A stretch of DNA of 64,000 nucleotides from a virus. Every line of letters begins with the position of its first letter. Within the stretch, counting starts at the first letter, position 1. Made by a program: the position numbers and the translations under genes. The DNA lies in the IMG/VR virus record IMGVR_UViG_3300031963_000080, positions 1-64,000 of that record; one strand, 5' to 3'. Below the pieces are notes generated by a model, which made no database searches, was not told where the DNA came from, and saw nothing but the letters and a program-made list of their open reading frames with translations. Of this stretch, positions 48,264-58,080 are shown one piece after another.

Positions 48264-48655
48264 TTGTTTTCAATAAGATTCAGGTGGTTAATTAGGAGAA
48301 TAGTATAGTGCAAGACTTTAAACAGATCTGCGCGAGGGGTTCCCTTTGTGTCGTACCGATCAATATATTTTGTTACATTACCTGCACAAAATCCTTCACG
48401 ACGATTGTGCTTGATTTTGTCTAGAGTTTGTTCCGTCCCACCACCAGTTCGGTCAACATAATGTTGACTATATGTGCTAGAAATATATTGCTCTAATTGC
48501 TTTAGGATCTTGTCTTCATTGTATTTCCAAAATCCATTGGAATTAGTTTGATCATTCATGAGTAAAATGGTCTTTTCAAGGTTAATTGTGTCATCAGCAT
48601 TTACCGAAAATTTATACTGATGTTGTAAATTTCTTTCGTCTTCCGGCCCAAACAT
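48260..48655 (-). CDS. DUF3310-like protein
   Basis: 131 aa. C-terminal half DKIKHNRREGFCAGNVTKYI then YDTKGTPRADLFKVLHYTIL is the DUF3310 signature found in many phages. N-terminal half is unique. Ends in the start of gp45. Function unknown; linked to nucleotide metabolism in other phages by position only. Confidence 0.75.
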   Translation of the reverse strand: MFGPEDERNLQHQYKFSVNADDTINLEKTILLMNDQTNSNGFWKYNEDKILKQLEQYISSTYSQHYVDRTGGGTEQTLDKIKHNRREGFCAGNVTKYIDRYDTKGTPRADLFKVLHYTILLINHLNLIENK

Positions 48656-48680
48656 AATAATATATCAAATTACAATAATA

Positions 48681-49781
48681 TCATGCTTCTTCTGATTTGT
48701 CAATCTGCTGATCTTCATCTTTATTAAATTCTTCATCAATTTTATCATATAGTTCAATGAAAGAAGACTTTGTGTCATCATCAAATCGTGCAATTGATAG
48801 TTTAATAGCTTTTGCTTTGTTTTTGAAAATTGCATATGCCTTTAGTAGATGAATCAAACGACGAGTAGAAATCAATTCATCAATGCCGCCATCATAAAAT
48901 GTCTTGCGAATTGTATCACTCCAATTTACCAGTTTTTTAATAAACTCGTCTTCTCCCTCAAGTCCGATAGATTTTGCTAGTTTAGTCAGAATTTTAATTT
49001 CAATGGAATTTGCAGGATAATTTTGCTCAAATGTGACACTGAACCTTTCTAAGAATGCTTCATTAAGTACATTAGTGCCAATAAATCGTCCATCATCAGA
49101 TCCTTTTCCTTTTGTATTGGCAGTTGCAATGATATTAAATCCTGGTTTCGGGTAGATGACTTTACCAATTTTTTTAAGAAATAGTGGTTTCCCTTCTAGA
49201 ACAGATTGTAAGACCATGATCTTATTCGATGCCAAATCGCATTCATCAAGAAGAAGAATGGCACCTCGCTCCATCGCCTCTACTACTGGGCCATTATGCC
49301 AAACTGTGTCACCATTCTGTAGTCGAAACCCACCAATAAGATCATCGGAGTCAGTTTCGACAGTAACATTAAAACGAATCAACTCACGCTTCAATTGTGC
49401 ACAAGCTTGCTCCACACACATTGTTTTTCCATTACCAGAAAGACCAGTAATAAAAACTGGATAAAAAATTCCAGAAGAGATAATTTTTTTAACATCAGAA
49501 AAACAACCAAAAGAAACAAATCCAGAATCTTTTTCTGGAACTAGATCTTTTTCCGTGTCTGGAATCACAGAAGGAGCATTATATGAATTTTCAATTGCAG
49601 CGACTGCTTCTGTTGTCACTTCAAGATTCCACTTACCATGGCCAGTTTTATATCCATCTAAACGACGAGTTACAGTCGGATAAGAAACATTTTTCATAGC
49701 ACAATAAGCACGAACATCAGCAGAAGTGATATTGGCACCAAACATGTCCATTAGATCGGAGATGATGTTTTGTTCTGTCAT
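48681..49781 (-). CDS. CobS-like MoxR AAA+ ATPase
   Basis: 366 aa from the ATG at 49781; an ATG 4 codons earlier is also possible. N-terminal 95 residues look like a helix-turn-helix or binding region (ADVRAYCAMKNVSYPTVTRR). Walker A TGLSGNGKTMC, Walker B ILLLDECDLA, sensor IATANTKGKG. Cyanophage versions are named after cobaltochelatase CobS but act with the vWA protein encoded next. MoxR-vWA pairs usually remodel protein complexes. Confidence 0.9.
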   Translation of the reverse strand: MTEQNIISDLMDMFGANITSADVRAYCAMKNVSYPTVTRRLDGYKTGHGKWNLEVTTEAVAAIENSYNAPSVIPDTEKDLVPEKDSGFVSFGCFSDVKKIISSGIFYPVFITGLSGNGKTMCVEQACAQLKRELIRFNVTVETDSDDLIGGFRLQNGDTVWHNGPVVEAMERGAILLLDECDLASNKIMVLQSVLEGKPLFLKKIGKVIYPKPGFNIIATANTKGKGSDDGRFIGTNVLNEAFLERFSVTFEQNYPANSIEIKILTKLAKSIGLEGEDEFIKKLVNWSDTIRKTFYDGGIDELISTRRLIHLLKAYAIFKNKAKAIKLSIARFDDDTKSSFIELYDKIDEEFNKDEDQQIDKSEEA

Positions 49782-49871
49782 TTTTTTGTACATGGTCTGA
49801 GGGATGAACAGATATATTATACCAGGCCCAAAGACACTATGTGCTCATGATGGGCCAGTTTAAAAATTGGT

Positions 49872-51983
49872 CTACGCAATAAGATCTATAAATTGCGATA
49901 GAATCTTCTTATTCATTTTTTTAGACTGTAATGATTTTTTAAATGCATTTCTAATATCAGTAACAGATGATGATTCCTCAACATTAAAATCGCTAGAACT
50001 ATTCAGGGCACCAGAATATATCCCAAAATACGAATCATATCCAGTACATTTAAGCATACATGATTTGTTCTTTTTCCATTCCTCCATAATTTTATTATAA
50101 GAATCAGAATAATTATTATTCTCTAAATGACCACGAACAAAGCCTGTTATTTCTCCACCACTAAGAAGTCGAATTCCAATAAAATTGACATGAGGATATA
50201 CATCTTTAAGATGTCGTAAAAGCACATCACTGAATCTATGCGTTGCATAATAAGAATATTTTGGAAACCTATATGTTGTTTTTAGTTTATCGTCCTTCAA
50301 GAAACAATTGTCTCCGATTGGCAACACACCAGAACTAGTACATCTAGGCAATGCACTTGCTTCGCCATCTGTTAAGATGACACATTGAATTTTTTGTACT
50401 TTAGTTTTCTTTTGAAATTCTGGGATGATGTGATGTAAAGTTACTAATGATTCATTCAATGGGGTACCAGAAAGATTCAATTGATTTGGACAAGAGTAAG
50501 AACAAATTCTACTTTTGTTATAGTATGCTAAACGATACAAGTTTTTCATGTGAATGTCCAAGGTAGAAGAATTTACCTTACTCGAAATCACATTGAGCAA
50601 ATTGAAACCACCATCAATAGAAATCGAATTATTGTCTGATTGACTATTTTTCCCATAAGAATATGACCAATTATTAGTAAATGCATAGACTTCAAATGGA
50701 ATAGAAACTTTTTTACAGAACCAAACCAGATTGAATAGTTGGCGACATGTATCTAGAATTACTGTATCCATTGAGCCGGACCAATCTAAAATAAAAATCA
50801 GCCCATGATTTTTTCCATCAGCAACTGTAATAATTTTTTTAAAAATATCATCGTTAAATTTATAAGAGGGTAGAGAACTACAATCTAAAATACCAGTTTT
50901 AGACTCTGAAGAACGAGCATATGACTCTGCTGCTTTTTTGCATTCAAATTCTTTGACCAAATAATTTACTTCTTTTTTAGCGGACGATTTAAATGACGAA
51001 TAATCAGAATCAACTAAAAAGAAATCTTCTTGGCTATTATGCGTATTCCAATAGCGTTTACATAGAGAATGTATAGATTTAGTATCAACAATAATTTTGT
51101 CCAAATCTAATTTTGGAATACGGACATAATTAATTTGTTCCGTTTTTGACGCTGACAATTTGTTAATTGCCTTTTCAAATGAGGAAAATGTTTTTACATA
51201 ATCTGAATTAGATGCCGGATCGTAGTCATCTGCATTTTTCTTTTGTTCATCTAATTTTTGTCCATTATCAGTAGAATTTTGTGAATTATTGCCTTCTACA
51301 TTTTGTTCTTTATCTGATTGTCCATTATTGTTTTTATTGTAATTTTCTTCTGGTTGCTGATTGGTGGCAATTTGTTGTTCAGAACTAATTCCAGAACCAG
51401 ATTCAAATGAAATAGAATCAATAGTCTTCTGCTGTTCTACATCTTTACAATATTCATATAATTTTTCTGCGCAGCGAACTGCATCTATAAATGTTTCTGC
51501 TGCTCCAATCTCATCGAGAATAACTTTTTCCTCATCATCAAAATCAATACCAATGAAGTTACCGATTTTAAAATAGAGATTAATCCTATCCGCTAAATTA
51601 TACTTGCTAATATCTTCCCCACTAATGGCAAAAAAATCTTCTTCATGCAATTCTTTATATCCACCAAAAAATGTCTTTTTAAGTCCAGGGTAACGACGCT
51701 TCATCAATTTCTCGATTCTAACATCTTCTGTCACATTTAGAAACTGCATAGGAACACTAGTGAGTTCCGTCCAATCTTGATTTGGAGTGTAAATTGCATG
51801 TGCTGATTCGTGACTCAAAAGTAACTGATATACGATATCAGATGCCTTCTCCCAAATAGGAAGAGTAAGAGTCCTAGTTTCTACATTAAAGCAGGCAGTA
51901 TCAACATTTGAATGTTCAATATTAAGATTTTCAGTTGAAAGAAGGCGAGCCAGATTTCCGTGAATTTCGTGGTTGTGCCGCAT
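49872..51983 (-). CDS. CobT-like vWA protein with HESAH motif
   Basis: 703 aa. N-terminal third has LLSHESAHAIYT, an HExxH-type zinc site. Middle (about 210-270) is Asn/Gln/Asp-rich. C-terminal half is a vWA domain with MIDAS FILDWSGSMDTVI, SGTPLN and CVILTDGEAS. Partner of the AAA+ ATPase downstream. May be an active peptidase or chaperone; target unknown. Confidence 0.85.
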   Translation of the reverse strand: MRHNHEIHGNLARLLSTENLNIEHSNVDTACFNVETRTLTLPIWEKASDIVYQLLLSHESAHAIYTPNQDWTELTSVPMQFLNVTEDVRIEKLMKRRYPGLKKTFFGGYKELHEEDFFAISGEDISKYNLADRINLYFKIGNFIGIDFDDEEKVILDEIGAAETFIDAVRCAEKLYEYCKDVEQQKTIDSISFESGSGISSEQQIATNQQPEENYNKNNNGQSDKEQNVEGNNSQNSTDNGQKLDEQKKNADDYDPASNSDYVKTFSSFEKAINKLSASKTEQINYVRIPKLDLDKIIVDTKSIHSLCKRYWNTHNSQEDFFLVDSDYSSFKSSAKKEVNYLVKEFECKKAAESYARSSESKTGILDCSSLPSYKFNDDIFKKIITVADGKNHGLIFILDWSGSMDTVILDTCRQLFNLVWFCKKVSIPFEVYAFTNNWSYSYGKNSQSDNNSISIDGGFNLLNVISSKVNSSTLDIHMKNLYRLAYYNKSRICSYSCPNQLNLSGTPLNESLVTLHHIIPEFQKKTKVQKIQCVILTDGEASALPRCTSSGVLPIGDNCFLKDDKLKTTYRFPKYSYYATHRFSDVLLRHLKDVYPHVNFIGIRLLSGGEITGFVRGHLENNNYSDSYNKIMEEWKKNKSCMLKCTGYDSYFGIYSGALNSSSDFNVEESSSVTDIRNAFKKSLQSKKMNKKILSQFIDLIA

Positions 51984-52006
51984 GAGGAGAAATTTGAACT
52001 TCTATA

Positions 52007-52036
52007 ATTATACACAAAAAAACCACCTAATGGTGG
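52007..52036 (-). terminator. Terminator after gp46 leading into a -10 box
   Basis: CCACC-ATTA-GGTGG followed by seven T, then GTG and TATAAT (52012-52007) before the vWA gene. The T-tract again takes the place of a promoter spacer, though no good -35 is seen. Confidence 0.75.
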
Positions 52037-52059
52037 CCAAGTAGACAGTATTCTATCTG

Positions 52060-53775
52060 TCACACTGTTTGCAGAATAGAAAAATTTCCTCTCTTTTCAA
52101 ATTCTATAATACTGTCAAATTTATCTTGGACCCCATCTTTATGAGAGATCACAAATATATTAAAATCCTTCACTACATATCTAATAATTTTTAGAAAGTC
52201 ATCAATACCAGAAGAATCCAAAGAAGAGTCGAATATCTCATCTAAAATTAATAAATTAACATTTGTCGAATTCTTTATTTTGGCTAATTCTCTCCAAGAA
52301 AAAAGAAGAGCTAAATTGATTCTTTGTTTTTGTCCCTCCGAGAAACTACCATAACTAAAATCTTCGTATATTGGTGTTTTTATGTGTTCATTAAATTCTT
52401 CATCCAAATTGAAGTTGATATAAAAATCCATCATTTGAAGATACTTATTCACATTTTGATTAATTAATGGAAGATATTTTTTAATTATTTTTGACTTAAC
52501 TCCATTATCTTTTAGTAAAGAGTGGATACATTCATAGTATTGAATTTTTTCTTTTTTATCTACAAATTGATTTTTTATATCCAGAAGGCTTACTTCGAGA
52601 ATTTTTAGTTTATCGTGTTCTATATTTTTATTTTTTATCTTTTCTTGAATTTTTTGTATCTCCAATTCAAGTTCTTTGATTTGATTTTTGGATTGCTGAA
52701 CTTTAAGATTATTATTCGATATTTTATGGTTAGTATCTAGTAATTCCTTTGATATACTTGCGAATTGAGTTTCTCGCTCCTCCTCTTCCCTGATCGTATC
52801 TTTCAATTTTTCATACGCATCTTCCAATTCTTTTATAGAGGACTCATACTCAGAACATTTTTTAAGTTTCAACTCGGAATCTATGTGTTGTGTGCATGTA
52901 GGACAGATTGAATTATCAAGAAAGAAATCACGATCATCAACAACTGTGGATAACTTTTGAGATAACTTCCCCTTCAAAGTTCCCAACTTTTTCAGCTTAT
53001 TTGGACTTTCATTAAGAGAAGTCAAACTAGAATTCAATTCTTCCGTCTTCTTCAATAAAATTCTATTCTCTTCATCCGTATCTCTAAAAAATACATTTAA
53101 TTTTTGTATTTTTTGTCTTCTCTGTTCAATTTGGAAATTACTTTCTTTTTCTATTTCTTCTATGAAGTTAGATTGCATCTTCACTTTGTCAGACAAAGAG
53201 TCCTTCTTTATCTCCAATAATTTAACTTCGTCTTTTATAGTTTTTATTTTATCCTTTACGACAATATTCATTGAAGAAAATATTTTAATGTCCAATAAGT
53301 CTTCAATGACCTCTCGTCTACTCGCTGCAGTAAGTTGCATAAACGGAACAAAGTTACTATTTCCCAATATAACAATTTGAGTAAAAGACTTATAATTCAT
53401 CTTTAAGACTGTCTGCTCAAACCATTTTTGCTGATCAATAGCAGAAGAACTCTGGTCTAATAAACTGTCATTTTTATAGATTTCAAATATAGTAGGTTTT
53501 TGTCCCCTTCTTACTTTCCAATCAATATTACCAATTGAGAATTCTATTTCTACCAAGCAATCTTTTTCATTTACTGAATTAATTAATTGCGGCTTATTAA
53601 TAGGACGATATGACTTATTAAACAAAGCATATGTAATTGCGTCCATGAAGGAACTTTTTCCACTTCCATTTTTTCCAATAATACAAGTATTGTGATGTGT
53701 ATCTAAACTTATTTCAGTGAATTTATTTCCAAAAGAAAGAAAGTTCTTAAATCTTACTTTTTTAAAAGTTATCAT
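52060..53775 (-). CDS. Recombination endonuclease subunit gp46 (SbcC/Rad50-like)
   Basis: 571 aa. Walker A IIGKNGSGKSSF, central coiled coil with zinc hook ICPTC, signature YGSFSEGQKQRINLALLF and Walker B LLILDEIFDSSLD. With gp47 it resects DNA ends and degrades host DNA. Confidence 0.95.
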   Translation of the reverse strand: MITFKKVRFKNFLSFGNKFTEISLDTHHNTCIIGKNGSGKSSFMDAITYALFNKSYRPINKPQLINSVNEKDCLVEIEFSIGNIDWKVRRGQKPTIFEIYKNDSLLDQSSSAIDQQKWFEQTVLKMNYKSFTQIVILGNSNFVPFMQLTAASRREVIEDLLDIKIFSSMNIVVKDKIKTIKDEVKLLEIKKDSLSDKVKMQSNFIEEIEKESNFQIEQRRQKIQKLNVFFRDTDEENRILLKKTEELNSSLTSLNESPNKLKKLGTLKGKLSQKLSTVVDDRDFFLDNSICPTCTQHIDSELKLKKCSEYESSIKELEDAYEKLKDTIREEEERETQFASISKELLDTNHKISNNNLKVQQSKNQIKELELEIQKIQEKIKNKNIEHDKLKILEVSLLDIKNQFVDKKEKIQYYECIHSLLKDNGVKSKIIKKYLPLINQNVNKYLQMMDFYINFNLDEEFNEHIKTPIYEDFSYGSFSEGQKQRINLALLFSWRELAKIKNSTNVNLLILDEIFDSSLDSSGIDDFLKIIRYVVKDFNIFVISHKDGVQDKFDSIIEFEKRGNFSILQTV

Positions 53776-54034
53776 AATGTATTTTTGGTGGAACTACGAT
53801 ATCATTAGGGGTTATAACAGCATATAAATTACCAGTAACTTCACATGTTTTTATGAGTATATCATCATCATATTCAATTACATGAGTTTCTGGCATACCC
53901 TGCTCTTCTAGCATTATTGCATATCTGACGGCATCATCTTCCTCCTGAAAAAAGAAAATTACTTTTTTTCCATCTTGATTTAGTACTGAATATGCACCTT
54001 CATCTTCTTTTCCATCAAGAGTTATCAAAAACAT
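53762..54034 (-). CDS. DUF3110-like protein
   Basis: 90 aa. EDEGAYSVLNQDGKKVIFFF, EEDDAVRYAIMLEEQGMPE, and ending VVPPKIHYDNF match DUF3110, a family typical of cyanobacteria. Lies between gp46 and gp47 with overlapping ends, so it may be co-expressed for recombination. Likely acquired from a host. Confidence 0.8.
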   Translation of the reverse strand: MFLITLDGKEDEGAYSVLNQDGKKVIFFFQEEDDAVRYAIMLEEQGMPETHVIEYDDDILIKTCEVTGNLYAVITPNDIVVPPKIHYDNF

Positions 54035-55071
54035 TATACTAACTCACATGCCTCCGAATATGTCTCTTTTAAAATATTTTTTAACATATTTTTATTCAAT
54101 GTGGAATCACTTTCTTCTACAAATTTTTGAAGTAGAGAAAAAGTATCTTCATTCTCTAACGAAATGTCCAAATCTTGATCATCAAAAAACGAATAATTTT
54201 CTATAATTTTTAATTCTGCAATATTAGCGTTATATAACTTATCAACGAAATCTTCAAATAATTTAACTTTGGTTTTTTTTCTAACTACAAGTTTTACTAT
54301 TTTATTTTCTAATTCGGTCACATTTAATAATTGATTTGGTGTATCATCGTAATAAAGATTGTAGTGCATTTTATATGGATTATCGACATAAAAATGCTCT
54401 AAACTTTCAGTGTCAAATATTACAAATCCTCTAGTTTCATCTATATCATTAAAGTATATTTCATATGGATTTCCCATATAGAATATCGTTCCATTGTCAG
54501 ATCTATTATGGAAATGGCCAGAAAATACTTTTTTAAAATTATTGAATATTTTAGGATCTCTACCATCCTCCATAGTATGTCCTTTATGTGCTTCAAATCC
54601 GTTTAATTCTAAATGTCCCATTACAACATTAGAACTTGTTCTTTTCAATAATTTGTAAGTATCATGTTCATTTTCTTGATTAATCCAAGGAACAAAAACC
54701 AAATCAAGACCACCAATATTTACTTCCGTTGGTTCTGAATATACTTGTATATTTGGATATTCTTGGAGCAACAGATCTGGTGAATTTATTCTATTAGTGG
54801 ATTTAAAATATACATCGTGATTTCCACTTATCAAATGTACTTTATATTTTGAGAGTGGATCTAATACTACTCGTTTTGTCCATTCTAAACCAAAAAAATC
54901 TATAGACTTTCTATTGTCAAATGCATCTCCCAAATGAATGACAGTATCAATTTTTAGTTCTTCTAATTTAGGAAAGAAAATATTTTTATAAAAAAGTTCA
55001 AAATAATCTTGAAAGAGTTTTGATGACTTTCTTGCGGACCAATGGGTGTCTGTAAGCAATGCAACGAGCAT
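54034..55071 (-). CDS. Recombination endonuclease subunit gp47 (Mre11/SbcD-like)
   Basis: 345 aa. Metallophosphoesterase motifs: LLTDTHWSARKSS, IHLGDAFDNRK, LISGNHDVYF, VMGHLELNG, SGHFHNR. The nuclease subunit of the gp46/47 complex. Confidence 0.95.
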   Translation of the reverse strand: MLVALLTDTHWSARKSSKLFQDYFELFYKNIFFPKLEELKIDTVIHLGDAFDNRKSIDFFGLEWTKRVVLDPLSKYKVHLISGNHDVYFKSTNRINSPDLLLQEYPNIQVYSEPTEVNIGGLDLVFVPWINQENEHDTYKLLKRTSSNVVMGHLELNGFEAHKGHTMEDGRDPKIFNNFKKVFSGHFHNRSDNGTIFYMGNPYEIYFNDIDETRGFVIFDTESLEHFYVDNPYKMHYNLYYDDTPNQLLNVTELENKIVKLVVRKKTKVKLFEDFVDKLYNANIAELKIIENYSFFDDQDLDISLENEDTFSLLQKFVEESDSTLNKNMLKNILKETYSEACELV

Positions 55072-55075
55072 TATG

Positions 55076-55573
55076 TCAATTCCTTAATTTACTGTGAACT
55101 GCATCTTTAATACTATTATAGTCGGAATAGTTTCCTCCGTCAAGTGTGTTGTCATCAACAAACACTTCATCAAACCCAGATCTTTCCAGTATTTTTCCCT
55201 TAATTTCTAATTGCCTTTTTTCTTTGGTTATTCTTCGTATAAAAGCATAGTGAATTACCTGAGTAAAATAAGCAAAAGGATTTGTTGATTTTTGGGGATC
55301 AAAATTTAAAATATATTGAACGCAATTTTCAATTCCGTCAGAAATCATATCTTCTTTGAACATATAATTGACAAAATTTGGTTTAAATGACAAATGCGTC
55401 GCTATCTTTAAAAAACATTCTCCTATGTAATTTGGAATTACTGGCTGCGGTAAATCTTTATCTTTTGCAATTTTAACCAAATGCCGATAATCGATCAGGG
55501 CAGCCAAGAACTCTTTATTATTAACATAGTGAACACTACGCTTTCTTTTAGTCATGACGGCTGTTGTAATCAT
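55076..55573 (-). CDS. Late-transcription sigma factor gp55
   Basis: 165 aa. NNKEFLAALIDY, MISDGIENCVQYILNFDPQK and NPFAYFTQVIHYAFIRRITK match T4 gp55. With host RNA polymerase and the gp45 clamp it recognises TATAAATA boxes, many of which are visible here. AAGG upstream supports the ATG at 55573; a second ATG is at 55555. Confidence 0.94.
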   Translation of the reverse strand: MITTAVMTKRKRSVHYVNNKEFLAALIDYRHLVKIAKDKDLPQPVIPNYIGECFLKIATHLSFKPNFVNYMFKEDMISDGIENCVQYILNFDPQKSTNPFAYFTQVIHYAFIRRITKEKRQLEIKGKILERSGFDEVFVDDNTLDGGNYSDYNSIKDAVHSKLRN

Positions 55574-55600
55574 AATACCTTACAAATAATATATATTGAT

Positions 55601-55629
55601 ATTATAACACAAAGAAATTGATTTGACAA
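55601..55629 (-). promoter_or_regulatory. Promoter of gp55-gp47-gp46
   Basis: TTGTCA (55629-55624), 17-bp spacer, TATAAT (55606-55601). Divergent from the plus-strand promoter at 55634. Confidence 0.75.
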
Positions 55630-55633
55630 GGGG

Positions 55634-55662
55634 TTGACACGCCCATCAAAAGTGAGTATAAT
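55634..55662 (+). promoter_or_regulatory. Perfect plus-strand promoter without an obvious gene
   Basis: TTGACA (55634-55639), 17-bp spacer, TATAAT (55657-55662). Faces into a 120-bp stretch with only a 16-residue micro-ORF (ATG at 55677) and two hairpins, so it may make a small RNA or an antisense RNA to the gene at 55786. Confidence 0.75.
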
Positions 55663-55744
55663 CAGCTTTGTCAGCGATGAAACTCATTTTATTACTTAAT
55701 AATACTAGATACATTAATAAACAATAAAGATAAACATATAGGTA

Positions 55745-55774
55745 ATTTCCGAAGGAAATGTTCCCGAAGGGAAC
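55745..55774 (-). terminator. Two abutting UUCG hairpins after the Sm-like gene
   Basis: On the minus strand GTTCCCTTCGGGAAC and ATTTCCTTCGGAAAT, each a C(UUCG)G tetraloop hairpin, directly adjacent. No T-tract follows, so they may be mRNA 3' stabilisers or attenuators as in T4 mRNAs. Confidence 0.75.
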
Positions 55775-55785
55775 TAATAAAGTAC

Positions 55786-56187
55786 TTAATAATCCTTAAA
55801 TAACTTTTCTAATGATTTTTTTGCTTCTTCTATATTTGAAATATATCCCATTTCTTTAGTAAGTTCAAAATGGTTCATTCCAAAATTTGAATTGTTCTTT
55901 TCTTTTTGTTTGACAAATTTATCATATACTGATATGATTTCTAAATCACTTGTTTCCGTCATCGTCATGATATTTTTCATATCAATAATAAAAATATCAT
56001 CTTTTGTTGTTTTCATCCATGGCTCTACTTTATAAGCAAATCCATATCTAGTTTTTACTTCAGTGATAATTATTGGATCGCAAACCAATAATACCAAATT
56101 TCCATGTTCCTCAGAAGAAATAACCTTTGCAAATATCTCTTCTCCACTTATCAATTTTAAACTTGCATAAAAATCTTCTTCCATCAT
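55786..56187 (-). CDS. Sm-like small protein, paralogue of 44350-44646
   Basis: 133 aa. LISGEEIFAKVISSEEHGNL, CDPIIITEVKTRYG, VEPWMKTTKDDIFIIDMKNIMTMTET: same order of strands as the protein before gp43, with a C-terminal helical tail. Overlaps uvsW by 4 bp. RNA-binding is suspected, not shown. Confidence 0.65.
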   Translation of the reverse strand: MMEEDFYASLKLISGEEIFAKVISSEEHGNLVLLVCDPIIITEVKTRYGFAYKVEPWMKTTKDDIFIIDMKNIMTMTETSDLEIISVYDKFVKQKEKNNSNFGMNHFELTKEMGYISNIEEAKKSLEKLFKDY

Positions 56188-57659
56188 TTGTTTAAATTTA
56201 CTGGTATAATTTCGTAATTGAATTCCTCTTCATTATATAATTTTATTCTTTCTATAAAGTGATTTAAGGTGTAATTTTTTTTATTTTTATAAGTACAGTC
56301 ATCAGAAATATCGTACAATATTGCTTTATCTTTGTTTTTTCCCTTTCTCAGTACTCTTCCTATGCTCTGTAAATTTCTGATTTTCGATTTACTTGGAGAA
56401 GCAAATATAACATTATGTAAATTTCTGATAGATATTCCAGTACTAAAAACTCCATAACTTGCAACTATAATTGCATTTGACTCTCTTTCAGTTATTTCTC
56501 GTACTTCTTCCCTTTGGTTAACATCTACTCCTCCATGAACAAAAAATATTTTTCTGTTCTTTTCGCTGTTACTATTTATTAATTCGTATAATGGCTTACC
56601 ATGTGTATCTACTCTAGAAAATAACACTAAGGTATTTCCTTTTAAATCTAGAGCAAGGTTTTTTATGAAGTTGTTTCTTTTTTCGTTTGATATTAAAAAT
56701 TGAATTTCATCTTCGTATTTATCGAATTGTTGTGATGTATGTTTCAATATCAAACAATGAATATCTAATTGGGATGCTCTTCCCTTTTCAATCATTTCTT
56801 TTGTGTTGATTGTTTTGTATGTTGGACCAAAAAGCCCTGATATTACCCATTCGTGTGTCTGTGAGTCTTTTCCTCCATTTGAAAGAGTACCAGTAAAACC
56901 AAATCTATACTTTGCATGATGGCATTTTTTCATAATATCAATTAAAGATTTTGATTTTGCTTGATGGCTTTCGTCAACTATCACGCAATCAAATTCTTCA
57001 AAAAACGATTTCTCCATTTTAAAAATAGATTGCCAAGTCGAAAGAGTGACTGGAAGATCTGTATTTTTTTCTCTTCCTGAATATATCATGTGGCAATTAT
57101 TCTCTGGACTCCACCCATACTCAGAAAAATCTTTATGCATTTGATGAATCAAAGAAGTAGTAGGAAAAATAATCAGGGTTTTCAGACCCTTATTTGTGTA
57201 ATATCTTGCTAGTGCATAAATGATTAAAGATTTTCCAGAAGCAGTTGGAGAAATGATAGTTTTCCTATTGTATCTAAGGCACTCATAAACTGCATTTATT
57301 TGATAGTCGTATGGCTCATATGAACATATTGCATTCATATAGCCTTTTACCCCATCCAGTGAAATCTCTTCGTTTATCTCAAAAGGAAGTCCATAATATT
57401 TGTTTTCTTTAAATTCGTATGTATAATTATGTGACTTTATTTTTGCTATTACTTTATCTAGAAGTCCAGCATATATTTCTCCAGTAGAAACCGACAATAG
57501 ATGAATCGTTCCATCCCACCCAGTTTTTCTAAACTGAGGCATAAATTTTGCGCTATCTACTTCAAATGTAAAATGTGGTTGAAGTTCATATAAAATATGG
57601 GGTTCGCATTGTAATTTAATAAAAACTTCATTTTTCTTTATAATTGTTATGTCAGCCAT
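56184..57659 (-). CDS. uvsW: UvsW helicase
   Basis: 491 aa, SF2. N-terminal DNA-binding part, then motif I ISPTASGKSLI, motif II VIVDESHQA, motif III GFTGTLS, motif VI QSIGRVLRKG. It processes recombination and replication forks and represses R-loop origins in T4. Confidence 0.94.
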   Translation of the reverse strand: MADITIIKKNEVFIKLQCEPHILYELQPHFTFEVDSAKFMPQFRKTGWDGTIHLLSVSTGEIYAGLLDKVIAKIKSHNYTYEFKENKYYGLPFEINEEISLDGVKGYMNAICSYEPYDYQINAVYECLRYNRKTIISPTASGKSLIIYALARYYTNKGLKTLIIFPTTSLIHQMHKDFSEYGWSPENNCHMIYSGREKNTDLPVTLSTWQSIFKMEKSFFEEFDCVIVDESHQAKSKSLIDIMKKCHHAKYRFGFTGTLSNGGKDSQTHEWVISGLFGPTYKTINTKEMIEKGRASQLDIHCLILKHTSQQFDKYEDEIQFLISNEKRNNFIKNLALDLKGNTLVLFSRVDTHGKPLYELINSNSEKNRKIFFVHGGVDVNQREEVREITERESNAIIVASYGVFSTGISIRNLHNVIFASPSKSKIRNLQSIGRVLRKGKNKDKAILYDISDDCTYKNKKNYTLNHFIERIKLYNEEEFNYEIIPVNLNK

Positions 57660-58080
57660 ATCCAGAAATATATTTTTGGTACTCGATACTATTTTTTACT
57701 TGATAAGTTCTACTATGTATCATTTTGAGGATATCGCTCAAATAATTTAACATAGCATCGTAATATTCAATTTTTAATGATGCATTTGATATGTCTTCAT
57801 CTGCATTCATGCAATTCTGTAAGTGCTCTTTATCTCTTATTTTTTTCTGATATATTTCTTTGTATTCCTCTGGATCTGCTTTTCCAGTATAATATTCGTA
57901 TTTTTTGAGTCTTATTTTGTTCTTATCTTCTAATGCTTTTTTCTTTAATAATAAAATATTATTAAATATCTCATAATATTTTGAGTGTAATTGAGGTATC
58001 TTTAGAGATTCTAGATGTAAATTATCTGGATCTATGAAAGAATCTTCTTTCCACATTGATTGTATTTCATTGATATTCAT
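57652..58080 (-). CDS. uvsY: UvsY recombination mediator
   Basis: 142 aa, helical. NINEIQSMWKEDSFIDPDNL and the later YYTGKADPEEYKEIYQKKI match UvsY. Loads UvsX on single-stranded DNA. Overlaps neighbours on both sides. Confidence 0.92.
   Translation of the reverse strand: MNINEIQSMWKEDSFIDPDNLHLESLKIPQLHSKYYEIFNNILLLKKKALEDKNKIRLKKYEYYTGKADPEEYKEIYQKKIRDKEHLQNCMNADEDISNASLKIEYYDAMLNYLSDILKMIHSRTYQVKNSIEYQKYISGYG

Noticed and set aside
49801-49840. Promoter before the CobS-like gene (TATAAT near 49825)
   Set aside because: A GGTATAAT box follows a GGCCCA/TGGGCC hairpin, but no -35 at 16-18 bp is visible, so it is not listed.
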